Shown: in pieces, positions 1-13,046 of the stretch
Layout: each line of letters begins with the position of its first letter
Position numbering within the stretch: the stretch's first letter is position 1
From: Strigops habroptila
Taxonomy: Eukaryota > Chordata > Aves > Psittaciformes > Psittacidae
DNA length: 64,000 bases
Direction of reading: 5' to 3'
NCBI RefSeq assembly: GCF_004027225.2
Contig: NC_044288.2
Coordinates: forward strand, 17,866,744 to 17,930,743
Notes under the pieces: generated by a model
What the model was told of the DNA's origin: nothing
What the model saw: only the letters and a program-made list of their open reading frames with translations
The model's database searches: none
Translations under genes and position numbers: made by a program

Positions 1-3000
1 CTCTGGTCTACCTGTCCATCCAGAAAACCTCAGACATGTATTGAAGTGCATGCACACCTTGCTGCAGCACACGCAGCATGTGAGTGCTGGAAGTCCTCCA
101 CAGACCTGAGCCGATGGAGCTGTGCCAGGGTGGACATTGGCCACTGCCATTCAGATGATTTTCAGTGTTATTTTTAGACAGTTTGAGTGCATTGGGTTTC
201 AACTGAAGCCAATTCCTCGATGTGCTGGCGGATGAGGGGCTGGATGGACGGGAGCATGTCTGCATGGGGGGAACATGCCTTTTCGTGGGATGCAGGGAGG
301 TTTTGGGGAAGCCAATCGTCCCCCACCATGAGCAGATCACTACAATGAATAAGTTGCTTAGGAGAGGGCTTTCCTGCAGCTCTTGAAGTGACTGCTCACA
401 TTTGGTATTTCAAGAAGGCGCTCTATGAGCAGTGGCCCTCATAGTGCCCAGTGTCTGGTGGATTTGGGACCAGGGGAAAGCCCCTTTGTGGATCCATTTT
501 GATGACTTCAGGCTTTCTGTACATTTGGCATTCATTTTCCATCATATTTCCAGCTCAGAAGTTCCTGGGAGATGATGTGAGTGGCGCATGCAGCATGGGA
601 GCCACTCAGTGCCATCTATTTTGAAGAAGCAGAGCGACAGCGTGTAGTTGTGCTGCTGCCTGTGTTTTATTGTGGCCAGAACCACCAGAGGCTCTAAGCT
701 GTCAACATCTAATTGTATATTTTTTGTCTGGTAATAAAATTTTGTTCTACCAAAAAGAAAGAACCAAAAGAACCACCCCGAGAGAAACAAATTCTCTCCA
801 CAGTTTTTCATATGTGATTTATAGGTGTGTTTTTCCAAGTAAATCCAAACAAGGCTAGTGAGTGACTCTGAATTAAAATTTGATTCAGTTACCTGAAACA
901 AGAGCCATCTGGGTGGAAATGGGAGGTTTTAGACAGCTGTTTATATAATTTCATGTAGGATTTCTGAAATTTCCAATTCTGTAGTTACCAAGGAGTGTGC
1001 TGTTTGACCATACAGTGGGGGTTTATAGGTGTAAATGATCTATGAGGAAAGAAAAACAAATATATAACATAGCTATAAAAATAAAACAGCTCGCAGCTCT
1101 GCAGTAAACTGTTTGAAAGATATCGACCAAGTGTGCTCTGTTGAACAATGGTCCAAGCTTCACCTTAAAAGGTGGGAAAACATGGTGGAAAACAGTTCTT
1201 TATATTGCTTGGACCTCTCCTTGCAGGGAGCCGTCCATGGGCGATCACTGTTGAGGCTGCAGTGCTGTTTGTTTGCTGTGTAATTCCTGCATTCTCCCCA
1301 TCTCTTGGGAGCAATTCTTTCCTCTGAAGGAGGGAGTAAAAAAAGGCTTTGGCCTTTTTCTGGCCAAAAAAAGCAGGCATTTATCTTCAACAATGCAAGG
1401 AATTGTCTCTCATCTCCAAATTTCTTCGGTTCACCTGCCTTTATCATCTCTTGGCTGTGGTATCACAAAGGGAGAGTAAAGGGAGAAAAATGTTGGTGTT
1501 GACATAGGTGTGCTGGGATCAAATCCCACTAGTGTTAAGAAGATTGACACAGAGGCTTAAAAATAAACCTCTCTTGCTCAAATCCTTTTTGTGTTGAAAT
1601 AATTGAAGACATTTGAGATTAAGAAGGGGCTGAGGTCATTGTGCGTCCAGTAATGGTATGATTGTGTTTTCTTTTGTTTGGACAGTTTAATGTCTTGAAG
1701 TGGCTCTTGTTTCCTCTTATTAATTCCTGTAAATACCATGGAAAAGGATCTCACAGCTCAGCCATGCAGCAGCCAAGTGTTGCACAACCACCTACCTCAG
1801 ACTGGCTTCATAGCTTAGCAGAGAACTATGCACTTAAAAAAATTTCAACCAAGGAAAAAGGGATGTGTCTTTTTTTAGTGGAACATTTTCCTCTGTTTCT
1901 GGACCAGCAAAGAACTCTTACATGTGTTTTCCTTCTTTTTTTGTTTTATTTTTTTCTTTTTCTTTTAAAGATTTTTGGTTTTATTTCTGAAGATGTACTA
2001 TATTTAGAAAAAGCTTATTTGTCTGAACATTAACTAAAACAGCCAACAAAATGTGTGATATTATTGTACAGGTTGGACTGTATGTGAGCTGAGTGAAGTC
2101 ACCAACCCTTCAGATCACTTGGAAAGAGAGTTTGGCCAGTATTTAATACAATTAAAATCTCCCTGCTGGGAGTGTTGGCGTCAGGCACCAGCCCGCCCAG
2201 TGCAGGTTGGACTCAGCCCCTATAACCCCATTAGGGTTACCACCACCACAAATCCCTTTGTGATGCCTTCAGAGAAGATAGCCTGGCAGAGGAGAAGAGC
2301 TATGCTCCCTTCCCATGATTTAATTATAACCAGTTATTCCCATCCCTTTGCCCTGTTCTGGATTCTTTACATGTTGTTTCGGAAAAGCTTAATGGAATCG
2401 CAGCCTTTGTATATATAAAATATAGGATGATTGAAGACCTGGCCACTTCTTTATTTAACTTCCCCAGCCATGCGTTCCTCCCAAAGCATTTTCCCCTCTT
2501 GCTGCCAGATCACTGTTTAAACTGTATGTAAATACAAAAGGAACTGTGGACAACGTTTAAAAATGCTGCACCATGTTGGGAGCAGGGCTTGCTAGAAAGA
2601 ACACCTTCCAACAGGCCTTTTTTCCCCTTTTCCTATGTTTCTGTGGCTCCCTTAGGACACATCAAAAGCCCTGTATGGGTGCTACCATTAAGTCTAATGT
2701 CTCCCTGGTTATCTATCCCTGTTTAGACTGAAATAGCTTCACCGTTTTTTCTTTTAAACTGAATTCTTTCCTGTCCTTTGAGTACAGAGAAGTTGTAATT
2801 AGGAGAGGAAAAAGAAAGAGACACTTAGAACCACTATGAAGAGAGGAGATAAAAACAAAAAGAGGCTTCTGTAACAAATTTGAGGCAAAGCAAAATAGCA
2901 GGTTTGTTCCTTTTATCATAAGGTTTTCTTGGAAAAAGCTGAAGGCAGAGATGAATAGCCAGGCTCTCCTTTCTGCGCCTGTAGCATCTCTCTGAGTGCT

Positions 3001-4429
3001 GATCTCACCCTTCATCTGCAGCTTTTCTTCCTCTGTAGTCCTGGCGCTGGACAATTCCTGTGCTTATGGGAAAGTTTTCTTGTGTTTTTACTGAGTGTGG
3101 AAAACAGGCTCAGCTCTTCTCGGCTGGAGCATCACACCCCACACCGAGTCACCAGCAGTATAGCTCAATGTAGAGTGGTACATTACAGTGTGCACGCAGA
3201 CCTGGGGAGCTCACTGACAGCTCATCTTATGTACTGGCCTTTCTCCAGACATCCTTTTTGGAGGTGGGAAGAGCGTAAGTATAAATTGTGTACAGTCCAA
3301 ATTCAGAGGGATGAAGATAACGTAAACACCGGTTTTTAGTGTGTTTTCACAAAGAACAATGCATCAAAAGTGAAGCTAAATTACTACTATTACTTTTCAC
3401 ATCTTTTTTTCTCCCTGTTTCACAAGCTGCCCTCCTGGTGCAGTGCCGTGACGCTGCCAGTCTTTAGGGGATGGGTGGGTTTCCTGCATCAGGGAGACAA
3501 CAAAATTCTTTCCCTCTTTTTGTTCCTGTCTGTGCTGGAAGCAACACATTGATGGGCTAGTGGGGAGGATGTGCCAAACTCCAGCTCTTTCCATGAGCCC
3601 TGTATTGAAAGCATAGGATGGAACAAAATTGCTGCTCTGAGGATATTAAAAGGGAATGCATTTCATTCTCCAATTTCATTAAAAGCTATTAACATTGGAA
3701 TGACATGGTCACTATTTATAAATCCCCAGTGCAGATGACTTGGTACAGCTGGTCAGAAAAAAAGAGGTTCAAGGGAAACAGGGAGTCTATTTGCATTAAT
3801 GGTGGTTACGTGCTCCTCCGGCAGGGAGGAGAGAGGGTGAGGGCATGGACCATTTCAATGTCAGTGATTACGCACTCACATATTCTTGTAACTCTTCAAC
3901 AAATCACAGTCATGATTGGAAAAGGAAAACACCTGGTCAGAACCACATTTTTTAACATAAAGCATTGCTCTGAAAAACATTTCTGAGCTGTTTATACTGT
4001 CTGTAGCGGAAAGCTTGTCTTGGAAGTGAGGAATTAATGAATGGAGAGGAACTGGGGGTAAGGAGACCAGCCCATATTTATTTTTTAATCTGTGAAAAAT
4101 ACTCTAATGAGGACCTTTTCTATGCAGTGATTGAACATATGATGGGCCTCCTGCAGACACAACAGAAGCGTCCCTCGCTGCCTCAAAGTGAGAGCTACAT
4201 GTGGTGGCCTCAGGACTCAAGGGATGAGAAGCACTCACTAATACAGCAGGTTTTTTGGGTCTCTTGGGTTGCTGTTAGGCTGCCTCTGACACCTCTGCTG
4301 CAACAGTGAACGCTGCTGACCTGGAGCAGGGAGGAAGGGATCTCTGAGACAGACCCCAGGGGCACAGCATCCATAAAGTTAAGAATATCTTTGTGTCTGT
4401 CTTGATGCCATGAAAATCCATATTTGAGC

Positions 4430-4516
4430 CATGCTGTAGAGCACTGAAGCCACTGAGGACTGGAGCAGTCAGTAGAGAAAAAGATGTCCTGAACCCGAAC
4501 TGTTCTATGATTCTAT
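4430..4516 (+). mobile_element. CR1-like LINE 3' end fragment
   Basis: The stretch ends GAACCCGAACTGTTCTATG followed by ATTCTATG, the hallmark 3' terminus of avian CR1 retrotransposons (a CCAACCC-like word and then ATTCTATG repeats). The sequence upstream is diverged and its 5' limit cannot be set by eye. It points to a sauropsid genome. Confidence 0.6.
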
Positions 4517-7500
4517 GTACTGTGGGACTGTCCTTGAGTCAGGCTGTGGAAAAGGGAAATGCACGAAGAAAATGGTGCTTGACATAACAGCAAAGCACTG
4601 TTGAAGTGAGAGCCTTGAATGTTGGCCTTAGCATTGTAAATCCATGGAAATTGGACCCCATGTAGTAAATTAAACCAGAACCCAACCGCCCCAGAACATG
4701 AGGATTTCTGCTCGCATCTCTGCTCCTCTCCTCCCATGTTTGAGTCTCCATCTAAGTTCATTCCTCCAGACCAGTCTTTCCAGCCTGAAGTAGTCTCTGC
4801 TTTATGGTGCACTTTATTGTCTGTTTCTAGAAAACAGTCAAAATAATAAATCACAAAAATACATATTCTAATCTCTGACTGAGAAGCTGAACATTTAGAT
4901 TTGGAAAATACTTAGTTTTCCAACCTAGCAGTCTTCAGAAACCGTTTGTGGAGTTGCTTAAACAGATGTCAACTTCTCATTGCTTTTGATCACCTCCCAA
5001 ACCTGTGCTATGGACTCTGAGTTTAGGACTAGAAGATAAAGTGAGCTGAGCAGCACTCTGCTCTCCCCGAATTAAACTTAACTTTCTAAAGAAGGTAACA
5101 ATTTTGCAAAAACATAATACATCAAGTCAGAGTCACAGGTTTGCTCTTCTGGTGTATGAAATCATATGTCTTGCATATGTGGCATATTAGTGAGAACATG
5201 GTCCAAAATTTCCAGTAAGAGCTATAGTAAGAGTGACTGACTGATTATTTTTGACAAGATGTTTTTATCTTAAGCCAGTAGCCAAAAGTTTCATCTAGTT
5301 TTGCATCCTATATTTTATGACTTTTAAATCCCTGACATGTTTCAAAGCTCTTTGGCTCGTGACCATGGCCCTCTGACTGACATGAGCCAGTGGACTCGGG
5401 TGTCGAGGCCCTGTAACAGATTACAATAATTCATGCCATTTCCAAGGTTCCTCATCTATCATGCAGCTGCTTTCATCGCTTGCACCAAAAGACTTAAGCA
5501 GGGATTATGGCATGAACCCTGCCTTTTCTCCATCCCTTTCCCGCTCACTCTCATTCTGTCTCTCATTAACCAAGTCTAAGAATTTGTTACTAGAGTTGCA
5601 GACTCATTGACCCAGATTTGCTAATAATACGGGGGAGAGGAGATTTTTTTCCGTGCTTAATCGCTGGCTTCTGTATATTCTTAGTGCTATTTATATGCAG
5701 GAGAACTAAAAGCCTGTAATAAAGATGGGGCCAACTTTGCAGCAAAATTCATGCATGCGCTCAGCGAGAGGCACAACAGGAGAGAGACGGGGGAAGAGGG
5801 AGACGGAAGTGAGCGTAGGTGGACTCACCAGTACTTGCAGGCCCAGCAGCAGATTTCTTAATAGCAGACCCTGCTTCTACAGCCTGATCCCCAAGACCAT
5901 ATGGGTTTAGTTCAGGGCTCCCCACTTGGCTCTGACAATGCTACACCATCAGAGTCATGCGCTGGCTTTCTTTGTGCCAAGTTTGATTTCCCTTACCACC
6001 AAAAAGCAAAGTCAAGCAGAAGGTCTGGAAGTGGTTTGGGAGAGTATTCCTGCCTGCTCTGGGAGAGCGCTGGCTCTCCATAGTCTTTGGGGTTCTGTGA
6101 TCACTTCTAGGTCATGGAAGGTTTGCTGTCAGCACTTTTCATCCTTGGAGCAGGCCTTCTGTCATGGTTTATTTTCTGCTTTGAGCCAGCTGGTGGATCT
6201 TGGAGACAGTCTCGGTGTTTCAGCTGCACTTGCTGTCTTTTGGCTCTGATGCTGGTGTCATGATGTGACGTGTGGTTAACCAGGAGAGCTAAGGCTTGAC
6301 GTTGGCTTTCTTGTCAAGGCAACCGTTCTTTTAAATGATGGGTTGAACTTTGCTTTCATATGAGCTCCCCACTGCAAGCAAAGGGCTTAATTTGAAAGGA
6401 GCAGTGATGCAGGAGCTCATTTCCCTAGGACATGGGGGGATACAGGGGATGGAGCAGCCTGGAAATACTCCAAGGTCCTGCTGGAATTGCCCATGTTTGC
6501 TGGTTTGAGAAAAAGAATCAGAACAAAAGACTTTGCCTAATACTGTTGGCAAATACCTCTCTGCTTTCATGGAGGAATGCCTAGAAGACATAATTGTGTC
6601 ATTAGTCTCTGCCTAGAAAAAGAAATAGATTATAGCATTTTTTTTTAAATCCCCCATAAAATGTTTTGTTTCAAGCATTAGCCATGGAAGCAAGAGGTAT
6701 TTGTTTGAAAATCCTTGTGGAGACAGGCACAACTTGATTTTGCGAGCTTAAAGTCGGTCCCTGTTCTCTGCCAGGGATTTTTCTGGACTGTTTTGCAATG
6801 AAAAATGTTATATGTTCATTAGATTTTTGCACTGAGAGTTACCTCAGTGCCACAACACACCTTCTTTTAATGAAAAAACAACTTCTGCCTTTCCTCCTCC
6901 CTCCTTCCCAAATTAGTCTCTTAAAAATGTCACATTTCCTGCAATTCACAACAAGCTTTTCAGTCTCCCCTTAATGCCTCAATTTCTGTATCACTGTTGC
7001 AAGTGAACCATGTGAGGGTTTTTAACTCCCTGGAAATCGATCTCAAGTTAGAGGACTGGGCAGGGAGACCCTTACATCAAAGCAGGGCTCTAGTCTGGTC
7101 ATGCAAACCACAGGGATCTAAATGGGAGATATTTATTAATTGTAAAGTTGAGTTTCCCAGTGTTGGAGCCAGCAGGATGTTCAGAAATGAGGCCAATTCT
7201 TTTGTAGCAGCCTTGTAGTGGATTCGGTAGCCTGACTTCATAAATTCACACTGGTGAGCGTGAAATAGGCGACACCAGTGCTTCCCACAGAGGTCCCTGA
7301 CACATTTTCTGTATTAAAAAAAAAGGATGTCTAGGCAGTGCACTAAATTTATATGTGAACAGATTTTTATCTCTTGTTCTCAGAAGATAAGATCGCGTCG
7401 CAGCAGAATCCTGTTTCGTGTTGCTGTTAGTGTTTGTTATCTGCAGTAACAGCCTAGCCTGCTTCTTCCAGCCTCCAGCAAGGCTCCAGCCCTGTGCCCA

Positions 7501-9087
7501 TGTGTGGCTGCATCATCTCCAGCAGTAAAGATGCAGTGGGATGAGCACAGCGAGGACCGTGCTTTTACTGGACCACTGTGATTGACTTTTGTTCCATGAG
7601 GGTTGTTTCTACAAGCTTGCGATTGTGCAGTAAAATTGACCTTGTTGTCCCTACCTGTTGGGATTTTCCTGTTCCAAAGCAGAAGCCACCTGCCCCCTCT
7701 CTCCAGATGCCTTGTTTAATGTTCAACAGGGTTGTTGCAGCAGAAGTGACCTGACTATCTACTGTAATAGGAAAAAGTTCTAATGTTACAGATAAAGCAG
7801 CAGCCATATAGATAAGGCACGGGCGTGTTTGGTCGATTCCCTTTCTCCTGTGCAGCGAGTGTTAATAGATAGATTTCAGGCTGCACACTGCTCCCTTTGA
7901 GCCTTTTCTGTGAACAGCACAGGGAAACCATGCTCCAGTTGCCTGCTGATGAGCTCTTATCTCCTGTGAGCTGTTCACCCATGGGGTGAACATAGGGTCC
8001 CCTTGACATCCTTGCTTTATCCTGTATGCATCTCTGTTTGGCAGCTGGGTGCCCTGTAATTTGCTTGCCTTGTGATCCTGTGCACCTTTTGTTATGGATT
8101 TACCTGCAGAGGTTCCTCAGGAAAGGGCTGTGGGACCCAGGCAATGTCTTTTGATGCAGACCATGGATTTATTGGTGGCACATCAGGAAGGCAGTGCTCT
8201 CCTCCTTCATCAGGCTGCCCTCGCTGTAGCTCTCTGCTGTAGCTCTGGTCTCCTTGAACATTATGCTCTTCTCCCTTGTTTTAGGGCTGTCTGTGGTGTT
8301 ATTCCTGCCTGGCTTGTCAGGGCAAGTGAAGATGGGATCAATATGGCTTAAGGTCAACTCCCCAGCTAAGAAGCCTCCTCCGGAGAGCAGCAGCCGTGGA
8401 GAGGGCTCTTGTGCTGAATGCTGTCTGCTGCTGTCAGTGGGATTTCAGTGCCACAGCAAACCTGATGCTGTGAACAAATGGATGAAAAAAATGTTTATTT
8501 TTAGAACTGGAACCATGATGAATATGTGGGATTTGTTCAGGGTCTGCCTGCTGTACCTTTTTGAAATGCAAAGTGCATGTTTGTTAAAATACCTCTCCAA
8601 AGGTCAGCATAACCTAAGAAATAAATGTGCTGGCCTTTTGGAAAGCAGGTGAAGTTTCAGATGTGTGACAGATACTTGCAGTTGAGAGCATGGAACCCCA
8701 TAATCCAAATCTGTTTCAGTGCTGCCCATAAGGATGTGGATGGAAATGCTGCCTTGCCAAAAAGGGTTTCCTTTGCAGGTTTCAGTGAGGAGCCCTACAC
8801 CATCCTTAATCCTTCAGTTGAGCTTTTTCTTCCATTTTCCTGGCTTATTTCATATTTGCTGAAGCTCTGCTCATGCGTTTGAGGGACTCATGCTGCAAGC
8901 ATCATGTTTGCAGTTAGTGAGAATAGGGATGAAAAATGGAAAACTCTGGAATGAAAAGAAGCAAAATGCTGGATGGGACCTCAGGACATCACAAACCCAA
9001 TGGGTTTGTGTCCCGTTTGATGATGTAGCCAGCCTGCTGGCATGCTTACAGCGCTCAGGGATTGAAGTATTTGAGAACTTTATATTT

Positions 9088-9232
9088 TTTAATCCTTTTA
9101 GCTTCCTGTGAGGTGGAGGAATACTATTACTCTCTCTGAGGCAGGGAAGTGAGGCATAAAGAGAAGAAATTACTTGCTCAAAGCTTTGTGGGAATCTCAT
9201 AGCTGAAAAGAAGAGTTGGCGTAGCTCTTAGC
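9088..9232 (-). mobile_element. Ancient MIR-like SINE remnant
   Basis: Words line up in order with the reverse complement of the MIR core and 3' part: AATCCT, CTGTGAGGT, AATACTATTAC, GAGGCAGGGAAGTGAGGCA, then AGAGAAGAAATTACTTGCTC. Divergence is high, as expected for a copy older than the amniote radiation. RepeatMasker would settle it. Confidence 0.65.
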
Positions 9233-11689
9233 TGCCTGTCACGGCATCAGGCACCCTTGGGTAAGGTGATGTTTCTGCCACAAGCTTGGCTGTCATTATC
9301 CCACTGACGGTCTTTTGGGCAGGAATACAGACGGGAGGGTTTGGGAGAAGTGGTAGAGGAACTGAAATGTGATCCAAACTATGGAAGCAGAGCTGCAAAT
9401 TAGGGCAATTCAAAGGCACAAACATCCTGTTGGGCTTGCCTAGTCCCCGGCAGAACATAATGAGTAAAGCACGTGCCCAAGCTCAGCTTCAGGCGTGTTT
9501 CAGTGGGAAAGCTCTGCCTCCGCTGCCTTGGGTTATGTCAGGTTTTATTCCTGGTGGCAACCGGCAGGTGTTCATGTGAGGGGGAACGGCATTATAAATA
9601 AATTATCCATTCATTTCCTTCTGGGGACTTTCCTATTGTTTAGCCACAATATGCTTTCCTGTTTTCAAAATAAACCCAAAACAAAACAAAGCCAAACCCT
9701 GGCCCCAAGTTCCTCTCTGGCAGGATGGACCCAAAGCTGTGTTTGAAGTGGGTGTCTGTGTCATTGCTCTTCTGGCAGTTGTGCTGCTGGCACTGTCACT
9801 CCCACCTCGGTCCCCCGTTCTTTCCGAAGGCGGTGTGGGAAGTACCTGCCCGGGAGCTGTGCCGGAGGCATCACATCCCGCCGTGCTCTGTCTTTACACA
9901 GGTCTTTTCTCCAGCAGGTCGATGTGGGAGGAAGGCTGGTGCTGCACAGGGAGTGGAAAGCAGGGGTTTCTTGTGATAGCAGAGAGGAGAACAAAAGTCC
10001 TCTTCCCTCCTTCCTCCTCCTGGCCAACGCAGGGACACTGAGGCCGGGGCACTCACTTTCACAGGGAAGTTGTTTTCAACCATTTTAGAAAAATAATTCA
10101 GCTCAATGGATGGCTTCTCTGCATGGTGAGACTGTTGCCCAGCAGCACCCATCGGTAGCTTTGCTTAACGCATGTCCCAGCTGGACAGCACAAAGGCTCT
10201 GTGAATCCAGATGTAAAACAGGGAGCCGACATGGGGAAGTGTGACCAGGAGAGGATTCACCCCTCGCTGCTCAGGGTCACTCACCCAGTGCTACATGCTG
10301 GCTGGGTTTGTGCCGTCATGCCTCTCTCTGCTAAGGAAACCCCAAAGCCTATTTCCTCTGCAGCAGCATCATTTGTCGGGAACATTTCCAGGCAGACACA
10401 TGGAGCAGCACCCACATGAGCTGCAGGTGGGTCTGTGCTGAGAGCAGCCATCTTCTGCATTTTAGCTCTTTAGGAGACAAGAAATTAGATTTCTCCTGGG
10501 AATACCCAAAAGAAATAACTGTATCTCCCGTGAGCATGGCCAAGGCTGACCCCGCAGACCCAGGAAACCTCTCCTGCACTGGGAGAGCATGGGGGGAAGC
10601 CTGGGTAGCAACACCACTGTGAGTGGCGGTGCTGTGCCGGGCAGGGGGATTACCCTGAGAGGACTTAACAGCCGAAGGAGTCTTCTCTACTCCTGTTCTC
10701 CTCCAGGACTCTGCCTTCATGGGCCTGGCATGGAAATAGCAAACACCCCACTGGCGTTAAGAACAAAGATATATTTATTTACATCACTGTACGACAGGGT
10801 TAACCATTACCTTGTGCTACGCAGCAATTGTCACGTGCAATATGAATGAAGAGGTACAAAGGACCTTTTATTTAGCCACTGTGTTTGCCTGTCACAATTT
10901 AGGATTGCCTTTTTGTGTTGATGCAAACAGGAGCTTCCTGCTGTTGTAGCTCTGACTCCTGTTGCAGATGTTTGATTTCAAGGGCTAATCCTGTGTTCAG
11001 ATCTTGCATGCTACCCCTCATCTGCATTCGCGAAGGCAGCGGTTGCTTAGAGCTTCTAGTAGTGCAGACATGAATGCAAGTCCCAGCGTCTTGCTGCCCT
11101 ACCTGGTATTTGCTTGCAATAAAAGCTGCAATAAAACTGCAGCTCGCTTTCCAGCTGAGCTCCCGGCATCTTCTGCTGTTTCTTTCCAAAAGAGGAAAGC
11201 ATCAGAAAATCCTTCCCTTGTCACGATGCAAAACCAGGGATTACACACAGGAGGAAGCAGCTTGAAGGAAGGGCCGGGCAGACAGCTTCTAAAGCTTCAA
11301 ACGTGGCAAAGCATTTCAAAATAAGTGTGTGCAGGTTTATATTTAACAGGATGACTTTGAGCACTCAGGATGCCTTCCATTTTTGCTTTCAAAGTCTCCA
11401 AAGAGGAGGAGTGCTGGAGTAGGTGGGAAATGGGGAGATCAAAGTGCCTGTGATACCACGGTGGTGGTCATGGGAGCCCAGGTCCTGGAGCAAGACCCCA
11501 TGTGTACAGGGTATGCAGAAGAAATTGCCTCCTCTTCAGGGAACTTATAGCTAAGGCTTAAGATGAAAAGTTGAGCTTTTTTCGTTTCTGCTTCACGCTT
11601 GTGTGAACTTCACTTTAGGCCTCAAATCTGCTTTTCTTGAAATTGGTCTCGAAATTGTTATTGACTTTAAATGCTGCAAGATCTCACCC

Positions 11690-11800
11690 ATAAATTCTTC
11701 TCCCATCTGTAAAACGGAGATGGCAGGATTTCTGTGCCATCTGTGGTGCTGTGAAGCTGAAAACAATCATCATTTATAAAGTGCTTTGAGCTCAAACGGG
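11690..11800 (+). mobile_element. Ancient MIR/L3-like remnant
   Basis: CCCATCTGTAAAACGGAGAT is followed by GTGAAGCTGAAAAC and TTTATAAAGTGCTTTGAG, the order of the 3' part of MIR and of the shared tail of L3/CR1-type elements. Strongly diverged. Confidence 0.6.
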
Positions 11801-12485
11801 AGGTTCTGTGTAAAGGCAAGGCTTTGCAGGATGAAATGTTCCTTAATGTGCCAGTTGCATCTGATAGCTGAACCAGGGCCTCGGCTGGAAGTTTTGGAAG
11901 AACAGTCTGGTGATGCAGAGGTAGTGTTCCAGCTGCTAAATGTCTTGGTTTATTTTTGTTGTTCAAAAGCCCCTGTTCATCGTTACAAAATTAAGGGACA
12001 GAGAATGGCTGAATGTCCCACAAAAATCAGCATCCTACATCCATGCTCATTTTGAGCACCTCCGATCTTAACAGCCTCCAGTCGCAGTATTACTCTGGCC
12101 ACCAGCTGGTGATTTAGCAGCACATGCATTGCAAATAGGAAACTCAGAGCCACAGTCACAAGTGTTAAGCCTTTCTGAGTGCAATAGGATGCGTCTGATG
12201 GGAACAAAAGGATATTCATTTTCATGCAGCTTTGCAGGGTGTAGAAGGGAAGCTGCCTAACCTTTGCCCCCAGAGCTACATTTGCCTTATATTTGCATAA
12301 AGCTGAGGGCCCAGTTGCTGCAACAAAGAGCAGATTGTGGCCAAGCACAACAAGTTAAGATTAAATAGTGCGGTTCCCAGCGAGTAATGCAAAGCACGTG
12401 CGGCAACCTGCGGTTGTCCAGGCTGAGCTAACATATGGCTCAGGTCAAGCACTTCTGATGGAGCCGCTGGTTTCTCCTTTTGCAG

Positions 12486-13046
12486 ACACAAGCCACCAGA
12501 CCCGCTCCGTCTCCAGCCGTCCCTACTACAGCTTGCCCAACAGCAGCCATGAGAGACGCTCGGTCCTTGCTATCACGGAGCCGCCGCGTTTCCATTCCCA
12601 AGCCAAAGGCAAGAACGTGCGTCTGGATGCTCACTCCCGCAAGGCCACGCGGAGGAACAGTTTCTGCAATGGAGTCACCTTCACCAACCGGCCCATCCAC
12701 CTCTATGAGAAAGTCAGGCTGAAGCTGGTGGCTGTGCACCACGGCTGGAGTGGTGCCCTACGGTTCGGCTTCACCATTCATGACCCATCGCAGATGAGCT
12801 CTGACGAGATACCAAAGTACGCCTGTCCAGACCTGGTGACCCGACCCGGATACTGGGCCAAAGCTTTGCCGGAGAGGTTTGCTGTGAGAGACAATATCTT
12901 GGCCTTCTGGGTTGACCGTCATGGGAGAGTCTTCTACAGTATTAATGATGAGGAGCCAATATTGTTTCACTGTGGTATTAAAGTTTCCGGTCCCCTCTGG
13001 GCACTCATAGACGTCTATGGAATTACCCATGAAGTGCAAATACTAG
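12486..13046 (+). CDS. NEURL1B: NEURL1B exon 2, NHR1 domain
   Basis: The acceptor is a pyrimidine stretch ending TTTTGCAG at 12485 and the donor is GTAAGT at 13047. The first codon is split after one base, which is expected from a preceding exon ending in phase 1. The exon encodes 187 codons: a short Ser/Arg-rich lead, then the first Neuralized homology repeat with the family motifs RRNSFCNGVTF, WSGALRFGF, PKYACPDLV, YWAKALPE and PLWALIDVYG. The NHR fold is a beta-sandwich that binds the Notch ligand tail. The frame is also open for about 120 bases upstream of the acceptor, but only through intron sequence. An in-frame ATG at 12458 sits inside the pyrimidine tract and is not a convincing start. 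Confidence 0.95.

Larger units (their letters stand above)
1..12485. other. Noncoding: presumed NEURL1B intron 1 or upstream
   Basis: I found no exon with a family signature on either strand and no CpG-island promoter. The short NEURL1B first exon (expected to begin MGN in the family) was looked for and not seen. Contents I can name: a CR1-like 3' end, two MIR-like remnants, and candidate conserved noncoding blocks near 5.34-5.76 kb. Isolated AATAAA words occur at 733 and 5718 without an associated gene. Confidence 0.6.

Noticed and set aside
733..738. AATAAA word as the 3' end of an upstream gene
   Set aside because: No coding exon precedes it and no GT-rich downstream element is convincing.
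12368..12485. In-frame extension upstream of NEURL1B exon 2 as an alternative N-terminus
   Set aside because: The open frame begins without an ATG at 12368 and crosses a good pyrimidine-AG acceptor. The only in-frame ATG (12458) lies within the acceptor tract, and the split first codon fits a conventional upstream exon.
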